This document shows, piece by piece, positions 7,624 to 15,380 of a stretch of DNA of 33,286 nucleotides. The number at the start of each line of letters is the position of its first letter. Positions within the stretch are counted from its first letter, which is position 1. The translations under genes were made by a program, and so were the position numbers. Source of the DNA: Oscillospiraceae bacterium (GTDB taxonomy: Bacteria; Bacillota; Clostridia; Oscillospirales; Acutalibacteraceae); assembly GCA_015065875.1 (NCBI GenBank), contig SVPK01000008.1:1-33286 (forward strand), in the 5' to 3' direction. The notes under the pieces were generated by a model that was given only the letters and a program-made list of their open reading frames with translations, was not told the DNA's origin and did no database searches.

Positions 7624-8372
7624 AGCTTCTCCAATCCCGCAAAGGATGCGCGCAGAATACCCGAGAAAATTCGCTCGAAAACTGCCGAGAGAACAACGAT
7701 AAGGATTGTCCAAGCAAAGAGGTCGGCCGTTTCAAGGTAGAGTCGGGCATCGTGGAGCATGTCGCCGACCGTTCCGCTTTTAAGCGCAATAACCTCGGCC
7801 GCAACACCCGATTTAAAGGCAAGACCAATCGCCGAATGAACCGCTGATAACAAAAAGGGCTTTACTGCGGGGGTCCAAACATATAAAAGCTTCCGCGGCA
7901 AAGAAAGAGAAAATGCGTTGGCCATCTCGGTCATTTTTCGGTCGGCGCCCTGAATGCCGCCCAAAATATTGTTATAAATAATGGGCAGAACAATAAGGAA
8001 GGCTATAAAGGTTGAAAGCACCGTTGTTTTTATCCAAATCAGTGCAAGCACAATAAAGGATGCAACGGGGACCGATTTAATGGTTATCATATAGGGCCAA
8101 AGGAAAATCTCGACCGCCGAAAATCTTCCTGCCAGGATGCCTAAAACTACCCCCGCGATAAGGCCATATAAAAATCCAAGTGTAATGCCCGAAAAACTGG
8201 TCCAAAGGATTTTTACTGTTTCGCCGGAGGATAAAAGGCGCGAAAGCACCGATAAAACATCGCTGGGTGCCGCTAAAAGATATCGCATATCGACCCAAAT
8301 GGCGGCCACCTGCCATAAAAGGAGGGCGACCGCCACCGATACGACTTTCGCTAAAAGTCGCCTATTTTTCAT
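7620..8372 (-). CDS. ABC transporter permease, NitT/TauT (SsuC/TauC-like)
   Basis: Membrane subunit of the importer, about 250 aa with five to six hydrophobic segments. It opens with MKNRRLLAKVVSVAVALLLW and has the cytoplasmic coupling helix around MANAFSLSLPRKLLYVWTPA, the EAA-loop region of this permease class. The start is uncertain: the ATG at 8372 overlaps the end of the substrate-binding gene by 11 bp, and an ATG at 8384 is possible. Neither has a clear ribosome site, so translation is probably coupled to the upstream gene. Confidence 0.88.
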   Translation of the reverse strand: MKNRRLLAKVVSVAVALLLWQVAAIWVDMRYLLAAPSDVLSVLSRLLSSGETVKILWTSFSGITLGFLYGLIAGVVLGILAGRFSAVEIFLWPYMITIKSVPVASFIVLALIWIKTTVLSTFIAFLIVLPIIYNNILGGIQGADRKMTEMANAFSLSLPRKLLYVWTPAVKPFLLSAVHSAIGLAFKSGVAAEVIALKSGTVGDMLHDARLYLETADLFAWTILIVVLSAVFERIFSGILRASFAGLEKL

Positions 8373-9366
8373 AATAGAAATCATCGGCCGGAAGCTTTCC
8401 GCCAACCGCCTTGGGATTAAGGTCATAGAGAACCTTTAAGTAGCCCGATAGTGCGGTCTGCATTTTATCTCCGTCGATATAGGTAATGTTGCAGAAGGGG
8501 ATAGCCTTTTGGGCTATGGCGGCCTTAACTATTCCGGCCTGTTCAACGAGAACTGCGGCCTCTTCGGGGTTTGCGTTAACATATTCGGTAGACGCCTTAT
8601 ATTCATCTAAAAATTCTGCTATTGCATCGGGATGAGCCTCAACAAACTCACGACGTCCAACCAAAACACCGGTTAAGAACATGCTATCGGTATCAAGCTT
8701 TTCCCATTCTTTATTAAGGTCGATTTTTATCTCAAGACCCTCAACATTGTTGCTCGCAACGGTAACATAGGGCTGGGGAAGCATTGCAATTCCGTTTCCG
8801 CCCTTTTTAAGCAGAGCAACAACCTCGTCGGGCTGGCTCTTAAACTCGATGGTAACATCCTTATCGGGGTCGATACCGTTTTGGGTTAGGATATAGCGAA
8901 GCGCATATTCGGGGGTAGAGCCCTGACCGGTTGCATAAATGGTTTTGCTCTTAAGGTCGGAAAGGTCGGCAACGGTATTGCCCTTTTCAACGATATAAAC
9001 AACTCCCAAGGTGTTGATGGCGAGGGTAACGATTTCGCCTTCGGATCTATTATAAAGAACCGAAGCCAAATTGGCGGGAACGGCGGCCAAATCAAGCTCA
9101 CCCTTTAAAAGCAGGGGGGTTATCTCATCGGCGGTTCCTGCAACGGTGAATTTATAATTGTTTCTCGCGGTTCCCTTTTCGGCGGCCTCGCGAACCTTAA
9201 CAAGACCCATGGTGGTAGGTCCCTTAAGACCGGCGATGCGGACATCGATGGGGTCCTCGCTGGGGATGCTGCTTCCTGTGGGGGAAGAGGGGGTTTCCTC
9301 TTTGCAACCAACCATTAAAGTTGCAAGAAGCAGCAGGGATAATAAAAGTGCTAATAATTTTTTCAT
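8362..9366 (-). CDS. ABC transporter substrate-binding lipoprotein, NitT/TauT type
   Basis: Lipid-anchored binding protein, first gene of the importer operon. It has a signal peptide with lipobox LMVGC (Cys21), a serine/proline-rich linker, then a two-lobe periplasmic-binding fold of the NMT1/SsuA class. Recognisable pieces are DVRIAGLKGPTTMGLVKV at the start of lobe 1, KGELDLAAVPANLASVL, and LKSKTIYATGQGSTPEYALRYIL in lobe 2. The ligand cannot be told from sequence; relatives carry sulfonates, nitrate, thiamine precursors or riboflavin. The binding-site composition gives no clear hint to me. An AGAGG site supports the start. Confidence 0.88.
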   Translation of the reverse strand: MKKLLALLLSLLLLATLMVGCKEETPSSPTGSSIPSEDPIDVRIAGLKGPTTMGLVKVREAAEKGTARNNYKFTVAGTADEITPLLLKGELDLAAVPANLASVLYNRSEGEIVTLAINTLGVVYIVEKGNTVADLSDLKSKTIYATGQGSTPEYALRYILTQNGIDPDKDVTIEFKSQPDEVVALLKKGGNGIAMLPQPYVTVASNNVEGLEIKIDLNKEWEKLDTDSMFLTGVLVGRREFVEAHPDAIAEFLDEYKASTEYVNANPEEAAVLVEQAGIVKAAIAQKAIPFCNITYIDGDKMQTALSGYLKVLYDLNPKAVGGKLPADDFYYEK

Positions 9367-9393
9367 AAGTAAAACCTCTTTTCTGTGTTATGT

Positions 9394-9399
9394 ATTATA
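9394..9399 (-). promoter_or_regulatory. -10 box of the ABC importer operon (poor -35)
   Basis: Minus strand TATAAT (9399-9394), with no recognisable -35 hexamer at 17 bp; the 26-bp palindrome at 9416-9441 occupies that position. This is the layout of an activator-dependent promoter. Confidence 0.6.
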
Positions 9400-9415
9400 T
9401 ATCATATAAAAGCAA

Positions 9416-9441
9416 AATTCCGTTGCAACGGCAACGGAATT
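9416..9441. promoter_or_regulatory. 26-bp palindrome: crp-gene terminator and/or Crp-type operator
   Basis: AATTCCGTTGC-AACG-GCAACGGAATT, perfect 11-bp arms. On the minus strand it is followed by TTGCTTTT, so it can act as terminator of the Crp-family gene, whose stop codon overlaps it. Its core GTTGC-N4-GCAAC has the half-site spacing of Crp/Fnr operators. Its centre (9428.5) lies about 41.5 bp before the expected start point of the importer transcript. Confidence 0.6.
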
Positions 9442-10093
9442 AAAGTATTTTAAAGGTATTTTTATAAAATTCAATGATTCCCTCATCCCGCAAGCGACAA
9501 AGCTCTCTCGATAGCGCGCTGCGATTAACCCCGAGATAGGCGGCAAGCTGCTCGCGGTTTAGCGGAAGCGAAAAGGTTCGGGCGCCGCTTTTGCTAACGT
9601 ATTGGGAGAAAAGGGTTAATAACTTTTCGCGCAGGGAAAGCTTTGAGAGAACCTGGATACGGTCGTTCATATCGAGGGTTCGACGCGCTAGCATAGCAAC
9701 AAAGCGGTGGTATAAAAGATGGCCGATATGGTCATCACAGGCGAGTCTGTCAAAGCCCTCGCAGGAGAGCCACAAAACCTCGCAATCGGTATCGGCAAAA
9801 ACCGAAACAGGAATCTCCCGAACGCCGAGGAAGCATAGCGATTCGCCGAAGGTTCCGCCACCTTCGACCGTTGCCATTATTATGCGGTCGCCGTTAATAT
9901 CATCCATATAAACCTGAACCGTTCCGGAAAGCATAAGACCAAAGCTGGGAAGAGAATCGCCCGCCGAGCGCAAAAGCTCGCCCTTTTTATAAATAGCGGG
10001 TCGCGCCTTTAGCTTTTCGAGCGCGATAGCACATTCATCATCCGAAAAACCCTCAAAAAGCGAGCAAAGCCGAAGCTGCTTATTGGTAACCAT
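9440..10093 (-). CDS. Crp/Fnr-family transcriptional regulator
   Basis: Effector-sensing DNA-binding regulator, 217 aa from the ATG at 10093 (GGGGGTGAG site). The N-terminal cyclic-nucleotide-type beta barrel spans about 15-125, with YKKGELLRSAGD and the phosphate-cassette-like GGGTFGESLCFLG. A long dimer helix (about 125-155) and a winged helix-turn-helix follow, with LNREQLAAYLGVNRSALSREL as recognition region. The cysteine cluster needed for an Fnr iron-sulfur centre is not visible, and the cassette lacks the classic cAMP-binding arginine-serine pair, so the effector is unknown. Its gene lies directly upstream of the ABC importer, in the same direction, and is the likely controller of it. 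Confidence 0.9.
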   Translation of the reverse strand: MVTNKQLRLCSLFEGFSDDECAIALEKLKARPAIYKKGELLRSAGDSLPSFGLMLSGTVQVYMDDINGDRIIMATVEGGGTFGESLCFLGVREIPVSVFADTDCEVLWLSCEGFDRLACDDHIGHLLYHRFVAMLARRTLDMNDRIQVLSKLSLREKLLTLFSQYVSKSGARTFSLPLNREQLAAYLGVNRSALSRELCRLRDEGIIEFYKNTFKIL

Positions 10094-10172
10094 TCTCTCA
10101 CCCCCATTTTTCATAAAAATAATACCACAGCTTAATAAAATATGCAACAAACGACAAAATTTTTCCGAAATA

Positions 10173-10201
10173 TTTACATTTGAAAATCTGTGTGATATAG
10201 T
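10173..10201 (+). promoter_or_regulatory. Promoter of the Na/Pi symporter gene
   Basis: TTTACA (10173-10178), 17-bp spacer, TATAGT (10196-10201). A small hairpin TTGGTGC-AATTC-GCGCCAA follows at about 10205-10223, in the early leader. Confidence 0.65.
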
Positions 10202-10255
10202 ATATTTGGTGCAATTCGCGCCAATTAATAAAGTTATCGAAAGATGGAGATTATT

Positions 10256-11998
10256 ATGAGTATTTTTTCGGTATTTACACTCTTTGGAGGACTGGCCTTT
10301 TTCCTATACGGAATGAATGTTATGTCTTCGGGACTTGAGAAGGTTGCGGGCGGAAAGCTCGAGTCAACCCTCCGCAAGATGACGGGTAACCGCTTTTCGG
10401 GACTTGCTCTTGGAGCGGGTATTACCATTGCGATTCAGTCGTCTTCTGCGCTTACCGTTATGTTGGTTGGTCTTGTAAATTCGGGTCTCATGGAACTGGG
10501 ACAAACTGTTGGAGTTATAATGGGTTCCAACATAGGAACAACCTTTACTGCTTGGATTTTGAGCCTTGCAGGTATCGGAAGCGACAATTTCTTTTTAAAT
10601 CTTTTAAAGCCTGTTAATTTTTCGATGATTTTTGCCTTGGTCGGAATACTGCTCGGCAGTATCGCAAAGAGCGACCGCAAAAAAAGCCTCGGCAATATAA
10701 TGATAGGCTTTGCAATACTTATGACAGGTATGACCCTTATGGGCGATGCTATGAAGCCGTTGGCAGATACTCCGCAGTTTGTATCGTTGCTTACCGCCTT
10801 TAAAAACCCATTCGTTTGCGTTTTGATTGGTGCTGCATTTACGGGTATTATCCAGTCCTCTGCCGCATCGGTCGGTATTCTGCAGGCGTTGGCTCTAACC
10901 GGTGGCATAACCTATAATATGGCAATTCCGATTATAATGGGTCAAAATATCGGAACCTGTGTTACCGCTGTTATTTCCAGTATAGGTGTTGGTCGAAACG
11001 CAAAGCGAGTTTCGGTTATCCATCTTTCGTTTAATATTATAGGAACTCTTGTCTGCCTCATTCCGTATCTGCTTATAGATACCTTTATCGGTTTCACATT
11101 TGCCGAAATGCCGATATCTCCCTTTATGATTGCAATCATCCATAGCATATTTAATGTTGCAACAACTCTGCTTCTGCTACCCTTTGCCAAGCAGCTCGTT
11201 AAGCTTGCTTACCGCATAATAAAGGGCGAGGAAGAAAAGGGCGATGATATTAAGTTCGATGACCGACTTATAACCATGCCCTCGCTGGCAATCGCATCTG
11301 CCTTTGATGGAACGGTTGATATGTGTAGAACTGCAGGAGAAGCATTTAAGGTTTCGGCGGGGCTTCTTAAGAGCTTTAACGAGGCCGATGCTCAAAAGGT
11401 TACCGACCTTGAAGACCGAATCGATATCTATGAAGACCGAATCGGAACCTATATGGTAAAGATTTCGCGTGAATCCATTTCGGTTGGCGATTCGCATCAG
11501 GTTGCAAAAATTCTCCATACCATAAACGATTTTGAGCGTTTGGGCGACCATGCCTGTAATTTAATAAAGGTTGGCCGCGAGATAAATGATAAAAAAATCA
11601 TATTCTCCGAAGAAGCACAACGCGAGCTTTCGATTTTGCATGATGCGCTTTTTGAGATTGTTGATATAACAACCGAAGCCTTCTGCAATAATGATTTGGC
11701 GCTTGCCGCCAAGGTTGAGCCGCTTGAGCAGGTTATCGATAAGCTTATTTCCAAAACCAAGAAAAACCATATCGAACGTCTGCGTCAAGGTAACTGCACC
11801 ATTGAGCTCGGCTTTGTTTTGGGCGACCTTATAACCAATTATGAGCGCGTATCCGACCATTGCTCGAATATAGCGGTAGCGATAATCGAAGCGGAGCATG
11901 ATTCCTTCGATACCCATGAATATCTTAAAAACTATAAAAGTTCCGATGAGTATTTTAAAGCCTGCTTTGAGGAATATAAAGAAAAATACGCATTATAA
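10256..11998 (+). CDS. Na/Pi-cotransporter family protein with C-terminal PhoU-like domain
   Basis: Sodium-coupled phosphate transporter of the NptA/YjbB kind; direction (uptake or export) is not settled for bacterial members. The 580 aa begin with two inverted membrane repeats, each with the signature serines: AIQSSSALTVMLVGLVNSG (about 61-79) and GIIQSSAASVGILQALALTGG. After about residue 330 follows a cytoplasmic helical PhoU-like region (for example LHTINDFERLGDHACNL and GDLITNYERVSDHCSNIA, with the E/D-x-x-x-D metal motifs). I chose the ATG at 10256 because of GATGGAGA 7 bases upstream. The gene ends at its own terminator. It precedes the VTC locus, which also points to phosphate or polyphosphate. 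Confidence 0.93.
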   Translation: MSIFSVFTLFGGLAFFLYGMNVMSSGLEKVAGGKLESTLRKMTGNRFSGLALGAGITIAIQSSSALTVMLVGLVNSGLMELGQTVGVIMGSNIGTTFTAWILSLAGIGSDNFFLNLLKPVNFSMIFALVGILLGSIAKSDRKKSLGNIMIGFAILMTGMTLMGDAMKPLADTPQFVSLLTAFKNPFVCVLIGAAFTGIIQSSAASVGILQALALTGGITYNMAIPIIMGQNIGTCVTAVISSIGVGRNAKRVSVIHLSFNIIGTLVCLIPYLLIDTFIGFTFAEMPISPFMIAIIHSIFNVATTLLLLPFAKQLVKLAYRIIKGEEEKGDDIKFDDRLITMPSLAIASAFDGTVDMCRTAGEAFKVSAGLLKSFNEADAQKVTDLEDRIDIYEDRIGTYMVKISRESISVGDSHQVAKILHTINDFERLGDHACNLIKVGREINDKKIIFSEEAQRELSILHDALFEIVDITTEAFCNNDLALAAKVEPLEQVIDKLISKTKKNHIERLRQGNCTIELGFVLGDLITNYERVSDHCSNIAVAIIEAEHDSFDTHEYLKNYKSSDEYFKACFEEYKEKYAL

Positions 11999-12005
11999 AA
12001 AATTA

Positions 12006-12034
12006 CCCCCGAGAAATCTCGGGGGTTTATTTTG
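12006..12034 (+). terminator. Terminator after the Na/Pi symporter
   Basis: CCCCCGAG-AAAT-CTCGGGGG stem followed by TTTATTTTGTT. Confidence 0.9.
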
Positions 12035-12084
12035 TTAACAAATTGTTAAGTTTTGTTTTAAATTTGAAAATTAAAATGTTAATG
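12035..12084 (+). promoter_or_regulatory. AT-rich leader of the VTC locus with TTAA-type repeats
   Basis: TTAACA at 12035 and TTAAGT at 12046 are 11 bp apart, the spacing of PhoP/PhoB half-sites; weaker TTAA copies occur at 12058, 12071 and 12079. The first two also form a perfect inverted repeat TTAACAA-A-TTGTTAA (12035-12049). No clear sigma-A promoter stands out here, which would fit an activated promoter. The regulator is a guess: either a PhoP-like protein or the response regulator of this locus. Confidence 0.4.
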
Positions 12085-12111
12085 TGAAAGCTTTTGCAGG
12101 GAGGGAAGTTG

Positions 12112-12813
12112 TTGCAAAACGTCTATATTTTTAAACGATATGAGAAAAAATACCGTATAAGCGAGGCGCAGAGGGAAGCCCTGCTTCGCGAAACGGAGGG
12201 GCATCTTATCCCCGATAGCCATGGCAAAAGTCGCCTACATAGCATTTATCTTGATACTGCAGATTATAGACTCATTCGCGAATCGATAACTGCGGGCGCA
12301 TATAAAGAAAAACTGCGGCTTCGCAGCTATGGCCTGCCCGAGGGAAACGATAATGTATTTTTTGAAATCAAGAAAAAGTATAAGGGAATCGTTTATAAAA
12401 GGCGAATACTTTTGCCGCTTGATAGCGCCTATAATTACATAGCGGGCGGCCCGCCGCCCCAAAAAGGGCAGATTATGAACGAGATAGATTATGCTATGAG
12501 GGTTTATGGTTCGCTTTCGCCGAAAATGCAGATTTCCTGCGACCGCGAGGCATATTTTGCGGCCGATGATGGCGATGTTCGCCTAACCTTTGATAGCGAG
12601 TTGCGCTTTTTGCCGAATCCCGAAGGCTTTGGCGGAGAGGGAGAAGAAATCATTCCCGATACCGAGCTGATACTCGAAATTAAAACCGCGGGGGCGGTTC
12701 CTATGTGGCTTTCGGCGGCGCTCTCCAAATGCGAGATTTTTTCGGCCCCCTTTTCAAAATACGGAACGGCATATAAAAAATTAAACTTTCCATATAAAGG
12801 AGAAAAATTATGA
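12112..12813 (+). CDS. VTC-domain (triphosphate tunnel) protein, polyphosphate polymerase-like
   Basis: Member of the family related to the catalytic domain of yeast Vtc4, which makes polyphosphate from ATP inside a tunnel of charged residues. The 233 aa show the usual tunnel motifs: KRYEKKYRIS at the N-terminus (E-x-K type), SIYLDT (about 46-51), KLRLRSYG, FFEIKKKYKGIVYKRR, LILEIKT, and SKYGTAYKKLNF at the end. The start is probably TTG at 12112, 7 bases after GGGAGG; the ORF track begins upstream of the ribosome site. There are no membrane segments, so it is cytoplasmic, perhaps docking on the DUF4956 membrane protein whose start overlaps its stop by 4 bp. Activity of bacterial homologues is largely unproven. 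First gene of a five-gene locus. Confidence 0.85.
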   Translation: MQNVYIFKRYEKKYRISEAQREALLRETEGHLIPDSHGKSRLHSIYLDTADYRLIRESITAGAYKEKLRLRSYGLPEGNDNVFFEIKKKYKGIVYKRRILLPLDSAYNYIAGGPPPQKGQIMNEIDYAMRVYGSLSPKMQISCDREAYFAADDGDVRLTFDSELRFLPNPEGFGGEGEEIIPDTELILEIKTAGAVPMWLSAALSKCEIFSAPFSKYGTAYKKLNFPYKGEKL

Positions 12814-13472
12814 ACAAGTTATTTGAATCGATAATAGCGGGCGGCTTTACCCCCGCAACCTATTGCTATTGCCTTTTGGCGGCGCTCCTCTGCGGAATAA
12901 TCGTAGCTCTTGCGGCATCATATAAAACCGATGTAAGCCGTGGCTTTTCGCTAACCCTTATAGTTTTGCCCGTTATAGTTCAAACGGTTATAACCATGGT
13001 AAACGGTAATGTTGGAACAGGCGTTGCCGTTATGGGCGCTTTTTCGCTTGTTCGTTTTCGTTCCGTTCCGGGAAGGGCGCGCGATATTGCGGCTATATTC
13101 CTTTCAATGACCGCAGGTCTTGCCTGTGCGGCGGGATATATTGCTATAGCCCTGCTCTTTACTTTGTTTTTAGCCTTGGTGCTTTTCGCCTTTTCGGCCG
13201 TTCCCGTTGGTGCGCTGCTTGAGATGCGAATAACCGTTCCCGAAACCTTGAATTTTTCGGGTGCCTTTGATGAGGTTTTCAAAAAATATACCAATAGCTA
13301 TAAGCTCATATCGGTTAAAACCTGCAATATGGGAAGCCTTTATAAGCTTAAATATCGTATTTCGATTAAGGATAGGGCGCTCATTCGCGAGTTTATAGAT
13401 GATATCCGTTGCCGAAACGGAAATCTTGAGGTTATGATTTGCGAATCGGCCGAAGGAAGTGAAACCTTATGA
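12810..13472 (+). CDS. DUF4956 membrane protein
   Basis: Multi-pass membrane protein of unknown function, 220 aa. There are about four hydrophobic stretches in the first 140 residues (around 15-38, 46-66, 72-86 and 100-135). The family signature GAFSLVRFRSVPGRARDIA, at about 74-92, is unusually basic for a spot next to membrane helices; it could face a polyanion such as polyphosphate (inference). The last 80 residues form a soluble ferredoxin-like domain. The gene overlaps the VTC gene and the following lipoprotein gene by 4 bp each (ATGA), so the three are translationally coupled. DUF4956 genes commonly sit beside VTC-domain genes in bacteria, which suggests a joint complex. Confidence 0.88.
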   Translation: MNKLFESIIAGGFTPATYCYCLLAALLCGIIVALAASYKTDVSRGFSLTLIVLPVIVQTVITMVNGNVGTGVAVMGAFSLVRFRSVPGRARDIAAIFLSMTAGLACAAGYIAIALLFTLFLALVLFAFSAVPVGALLEMRITVPETLNFSGAFDEVFKKYTNSYKLISVKTCNMGSLYKLKYRISIKDRALIREFIDDIRCRNGNLEVMICESAEGSETL

Positions 13473-15319
13473 TAAAAAGAATCATACCCATAATACTCGT
13501 AGTGCTCCTTCTTTGCTCATGCGGCAAAAAAGGCGAAACCGAAGCCGCTTCGCAAACCGATAGCGGCGAGAGTGGCGCGCTTTCGGCCGCAATCGATAAA
13601 ATGGACCTCGAGTTCACCAAAAATGATATATCAACCTCGCTCGAAGGAGTATCCTCGCAGATAACTCTGTCGAGCAGTGGCGCCTCGATTTCGGGTTCGG
13701 GCGCCGAATGGCGCGATAACCGTTTGCTTATTACGGCGGCGGGAACCTATAAAATCTCGGGCGAAACCGCAGGCTATATCGAGGTTGATGCCGCCGAGCA
13801 GAAGGTATCGCTCGTTCTTTGCGGCGCAAAAATCGAGAATAAAAACGGCCCCGCTTTATATATAAAGGATGCCGATAAGGTCTTTTTAACCCTCTCCGAC
13901 GGAACCGAAAATATCCTTTCGGATGGCGAGAGCTATACCTTCGCGGCCGATGAGTCGGTTGATGGCGCTGTTTTCAGTCGCGCAGATTTTAGTATAAACG
14001 GCGCGGGCGCCCTTCGGGTCTTTGGTAACCAAAAACACGCGATAGTATCAAAGGATGACCTCGTTATCGCGGGCGGAAAGCTGGAGATTACCTCAAAAGG
14101 GGTTGGCATCGAGGGTAAGGATTGCGTTAAAATAACGGCGACAGAAATCAATATCGAGGCGGGGAGCGATGGTATTCGCTCAACCAATACCGAGGATTCC
14201 GCCAAAGGCTTTACCTATATTGCCGATGGTAACCTTTCGATAATCGCGGGCAACGATGGCATTCAGTCTGAAACCGCCTCGATAATAAAGGGCGGGTCAA
14301 TCGATATAATAACCGCCGATGGAAGCGAAAACTCCTCCCAAACCGAATCGGGCGAGTTTAATGAAGAATGGATGCGCCCGCAGGGTGGTCATCCGAGTAT
14401 GGAGCAGCAATCGGAAGAAAAGGTTAATACCGAATCGGCCAAGGGAATTAAATCCTCGCTTGAGGTTTTAATTTCGGGCGGCGAGATATCGCTCGATACC
14501 GCCGATGATTCGGTTCATTCAAACCAAAATATAACCATAAACGGCGGCAGTATTACTATATCGTCGGGCGATGACGGTATGCATGCCGATACCGCCCTTA
14601 AAATATCGGGCGGAAAAATTAATATTCTTAAAAGCTATGAAGGCCTTGAGGCAACCAATATCGACATCTCCGGTGGCGATATATCACTAACCGCATCGGA
14701 TGACGGACTCAATGCGGCAGGCGGAAACGATTCCTCGGCTATGGGAGGTCGACCGGGCGAGGGTCAGTTTTCGGGCGAAAGCGGCTCGATTCTTATATCG
14801 GGCGGACGACTGCTTGTTAATGCAACGGGCGATGGCGTTGATTCAAACGGTAATATAACCGTAAAGGGCGGCGAAACCTATGTAAGCGGTCCGCAAAATA
14901 GCGGAAACGGTGCGCTCGATTATGCTGCAAGTGCCTCGGTTTCGGGCGGAACCTTTGTTGCAACGGGCGCTTCGGGAATGGCGCAAGGCTTTTCCTCGGC
15001 CGAAAATCAAGGGGCTATAATAATAGGTATATCTTCCACCGTTTCTGGAGGGTTGCCTCTTGAGGTTAAGGATTCGGCAGGAAAAACGGTAGTAAGCTTT
15101 ACCCCGCAAAAATCCTATTCCAGTATTGTGGTTTCCGCGCCCGGAATAAAAGAGGGCGAAACCTATACCTTTTATATCGATGGAGCCGAGGTAGGCTCGA
15201 TTGAAATGACCTCGCTTTTATATGGCTCATCGGGCGGTATGGGCGGAGGTCCCGGCGGGATGGGAGGCTATGGCGGAATGGGTCGGCCCGATGGAATGGG
15301 CGGCCCCGGAATGAGATAA
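13469..15319 (+). CDS. Secreted beta-helix lipoprotein with carbohydrate-binding-like domain (DUF4353 type)
   Basis: Cell-surface lipoprotein, 616 aa, with signal peptide and lipobox LLCSC (Cys18). Residues about 60-135 form an entry domain. Residues about 130-500 form a repetitive right-handed beta-helix of the DUF4353 kind. The rungs carry (G/S/A)-x-D-G-(I/L/M/V) turns: GSDGIRS (232), GNDGIQS (261), GDDGMHA (367), SDDGLNA (410), GDGVDS (454), alternating with strands of the form ISGGKINI. A polar, low-complexity insert (about 285-320) interrupts the helix, and the last 28 residues are a Gly/Met-rich tail. The many Asp-Gly turns could bind calcium (inference). No catalytic residues are recognised. 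It is coupled to DUF4956 by a 4-bp overlap and is followed by a two-component system. Function unknown; surface glycan or polyphosphate handling are guesses. Confidence 0.82.
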   Translation: MIKRIIPIILVVLLLCSCGKKGETEAASQTDSGESGALSAAIDKMDLEFTKNDISTSLEGVSSQITLSSSGASISGSGAEWRDNRLLITAAGTYKISGETAGYIEVDAAEQKVSLVLCGAKIENKNGPALYIKDADKVFLTLSDGTENILSDGESYTFAADESVDGAVFSRADFSINGAGALRVFGNQKHAIVSKDDLVIAGGKLEITSKGVGIEGKDCVKITATEINIEAGSDGIRSTNTEDSAKGFTYIADGNLSIIAGNDGIQSETASIIKGGSIDIITADGSENSSQTESGEFNEEWMRPQGGHPSMEQQSEEKVNTESAKGIKSSLEVLISGGEISLDTADDSVHSNQNITINGGSITISSGDDGMHADTALKISGGKINILKSYEGLEATNIDISGGDISLTASDDGLNAAGGNDSSAMGGRPGEGQFSGESGSILISGGRLLVNATGDGVDSNGNITVKGGETYVSGPQNSGNGALDYAASASVSGGTFVATGASGMAQGFSSAENQGAIIIGISSTVSGGLPLEVKDSAGKTVVSFTPQKSYSSIVVSAPGIKEGETYTFYIDGAEVGSIEMTSLLYGSSGGMGGGPGGMGGYGGMGRPDGMGGPGMR

Positions 15320-15322
15320 TTT

Positions 15323-15354
15323 GGGTTTACAAACCCTAAAAAAAGATTTATTAT
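15323..15354 (+). promoter_or_regulatory. Possible internal promoter with palindrome before the two-component genes
   Basis: GGGTTT-AC-AAACCC (15323-15336) overlaps a candidate -35 TTTACA (15326-15331); TATTAT (15349-15354) lies 17 bp on. The palindrome could be an operator for the response regulator. On the minus strand the same hairpin is followed by T, but no minus-strand gene needs a terminator here. Confidence 0.4.
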
Positions 15355-15380
15355 AATATAAAAAACAAAGGAGAATGGCG

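Noticed and set aside
10435-10908. 157-aa minus-strand ORF in the Na/Pi symporter
   Set aside because: Antisense to membrane-spanning repeats with conserved QSSS motifs; no start signal.
15227-15318. GGCGGAATGGG-type repeats at the end of the lipoprotein gene as a DNA repeat or CRISPR-like array
   Set aside because: They are in frame and encode the Gly/Met tail; units are short and irregular with no spacers.
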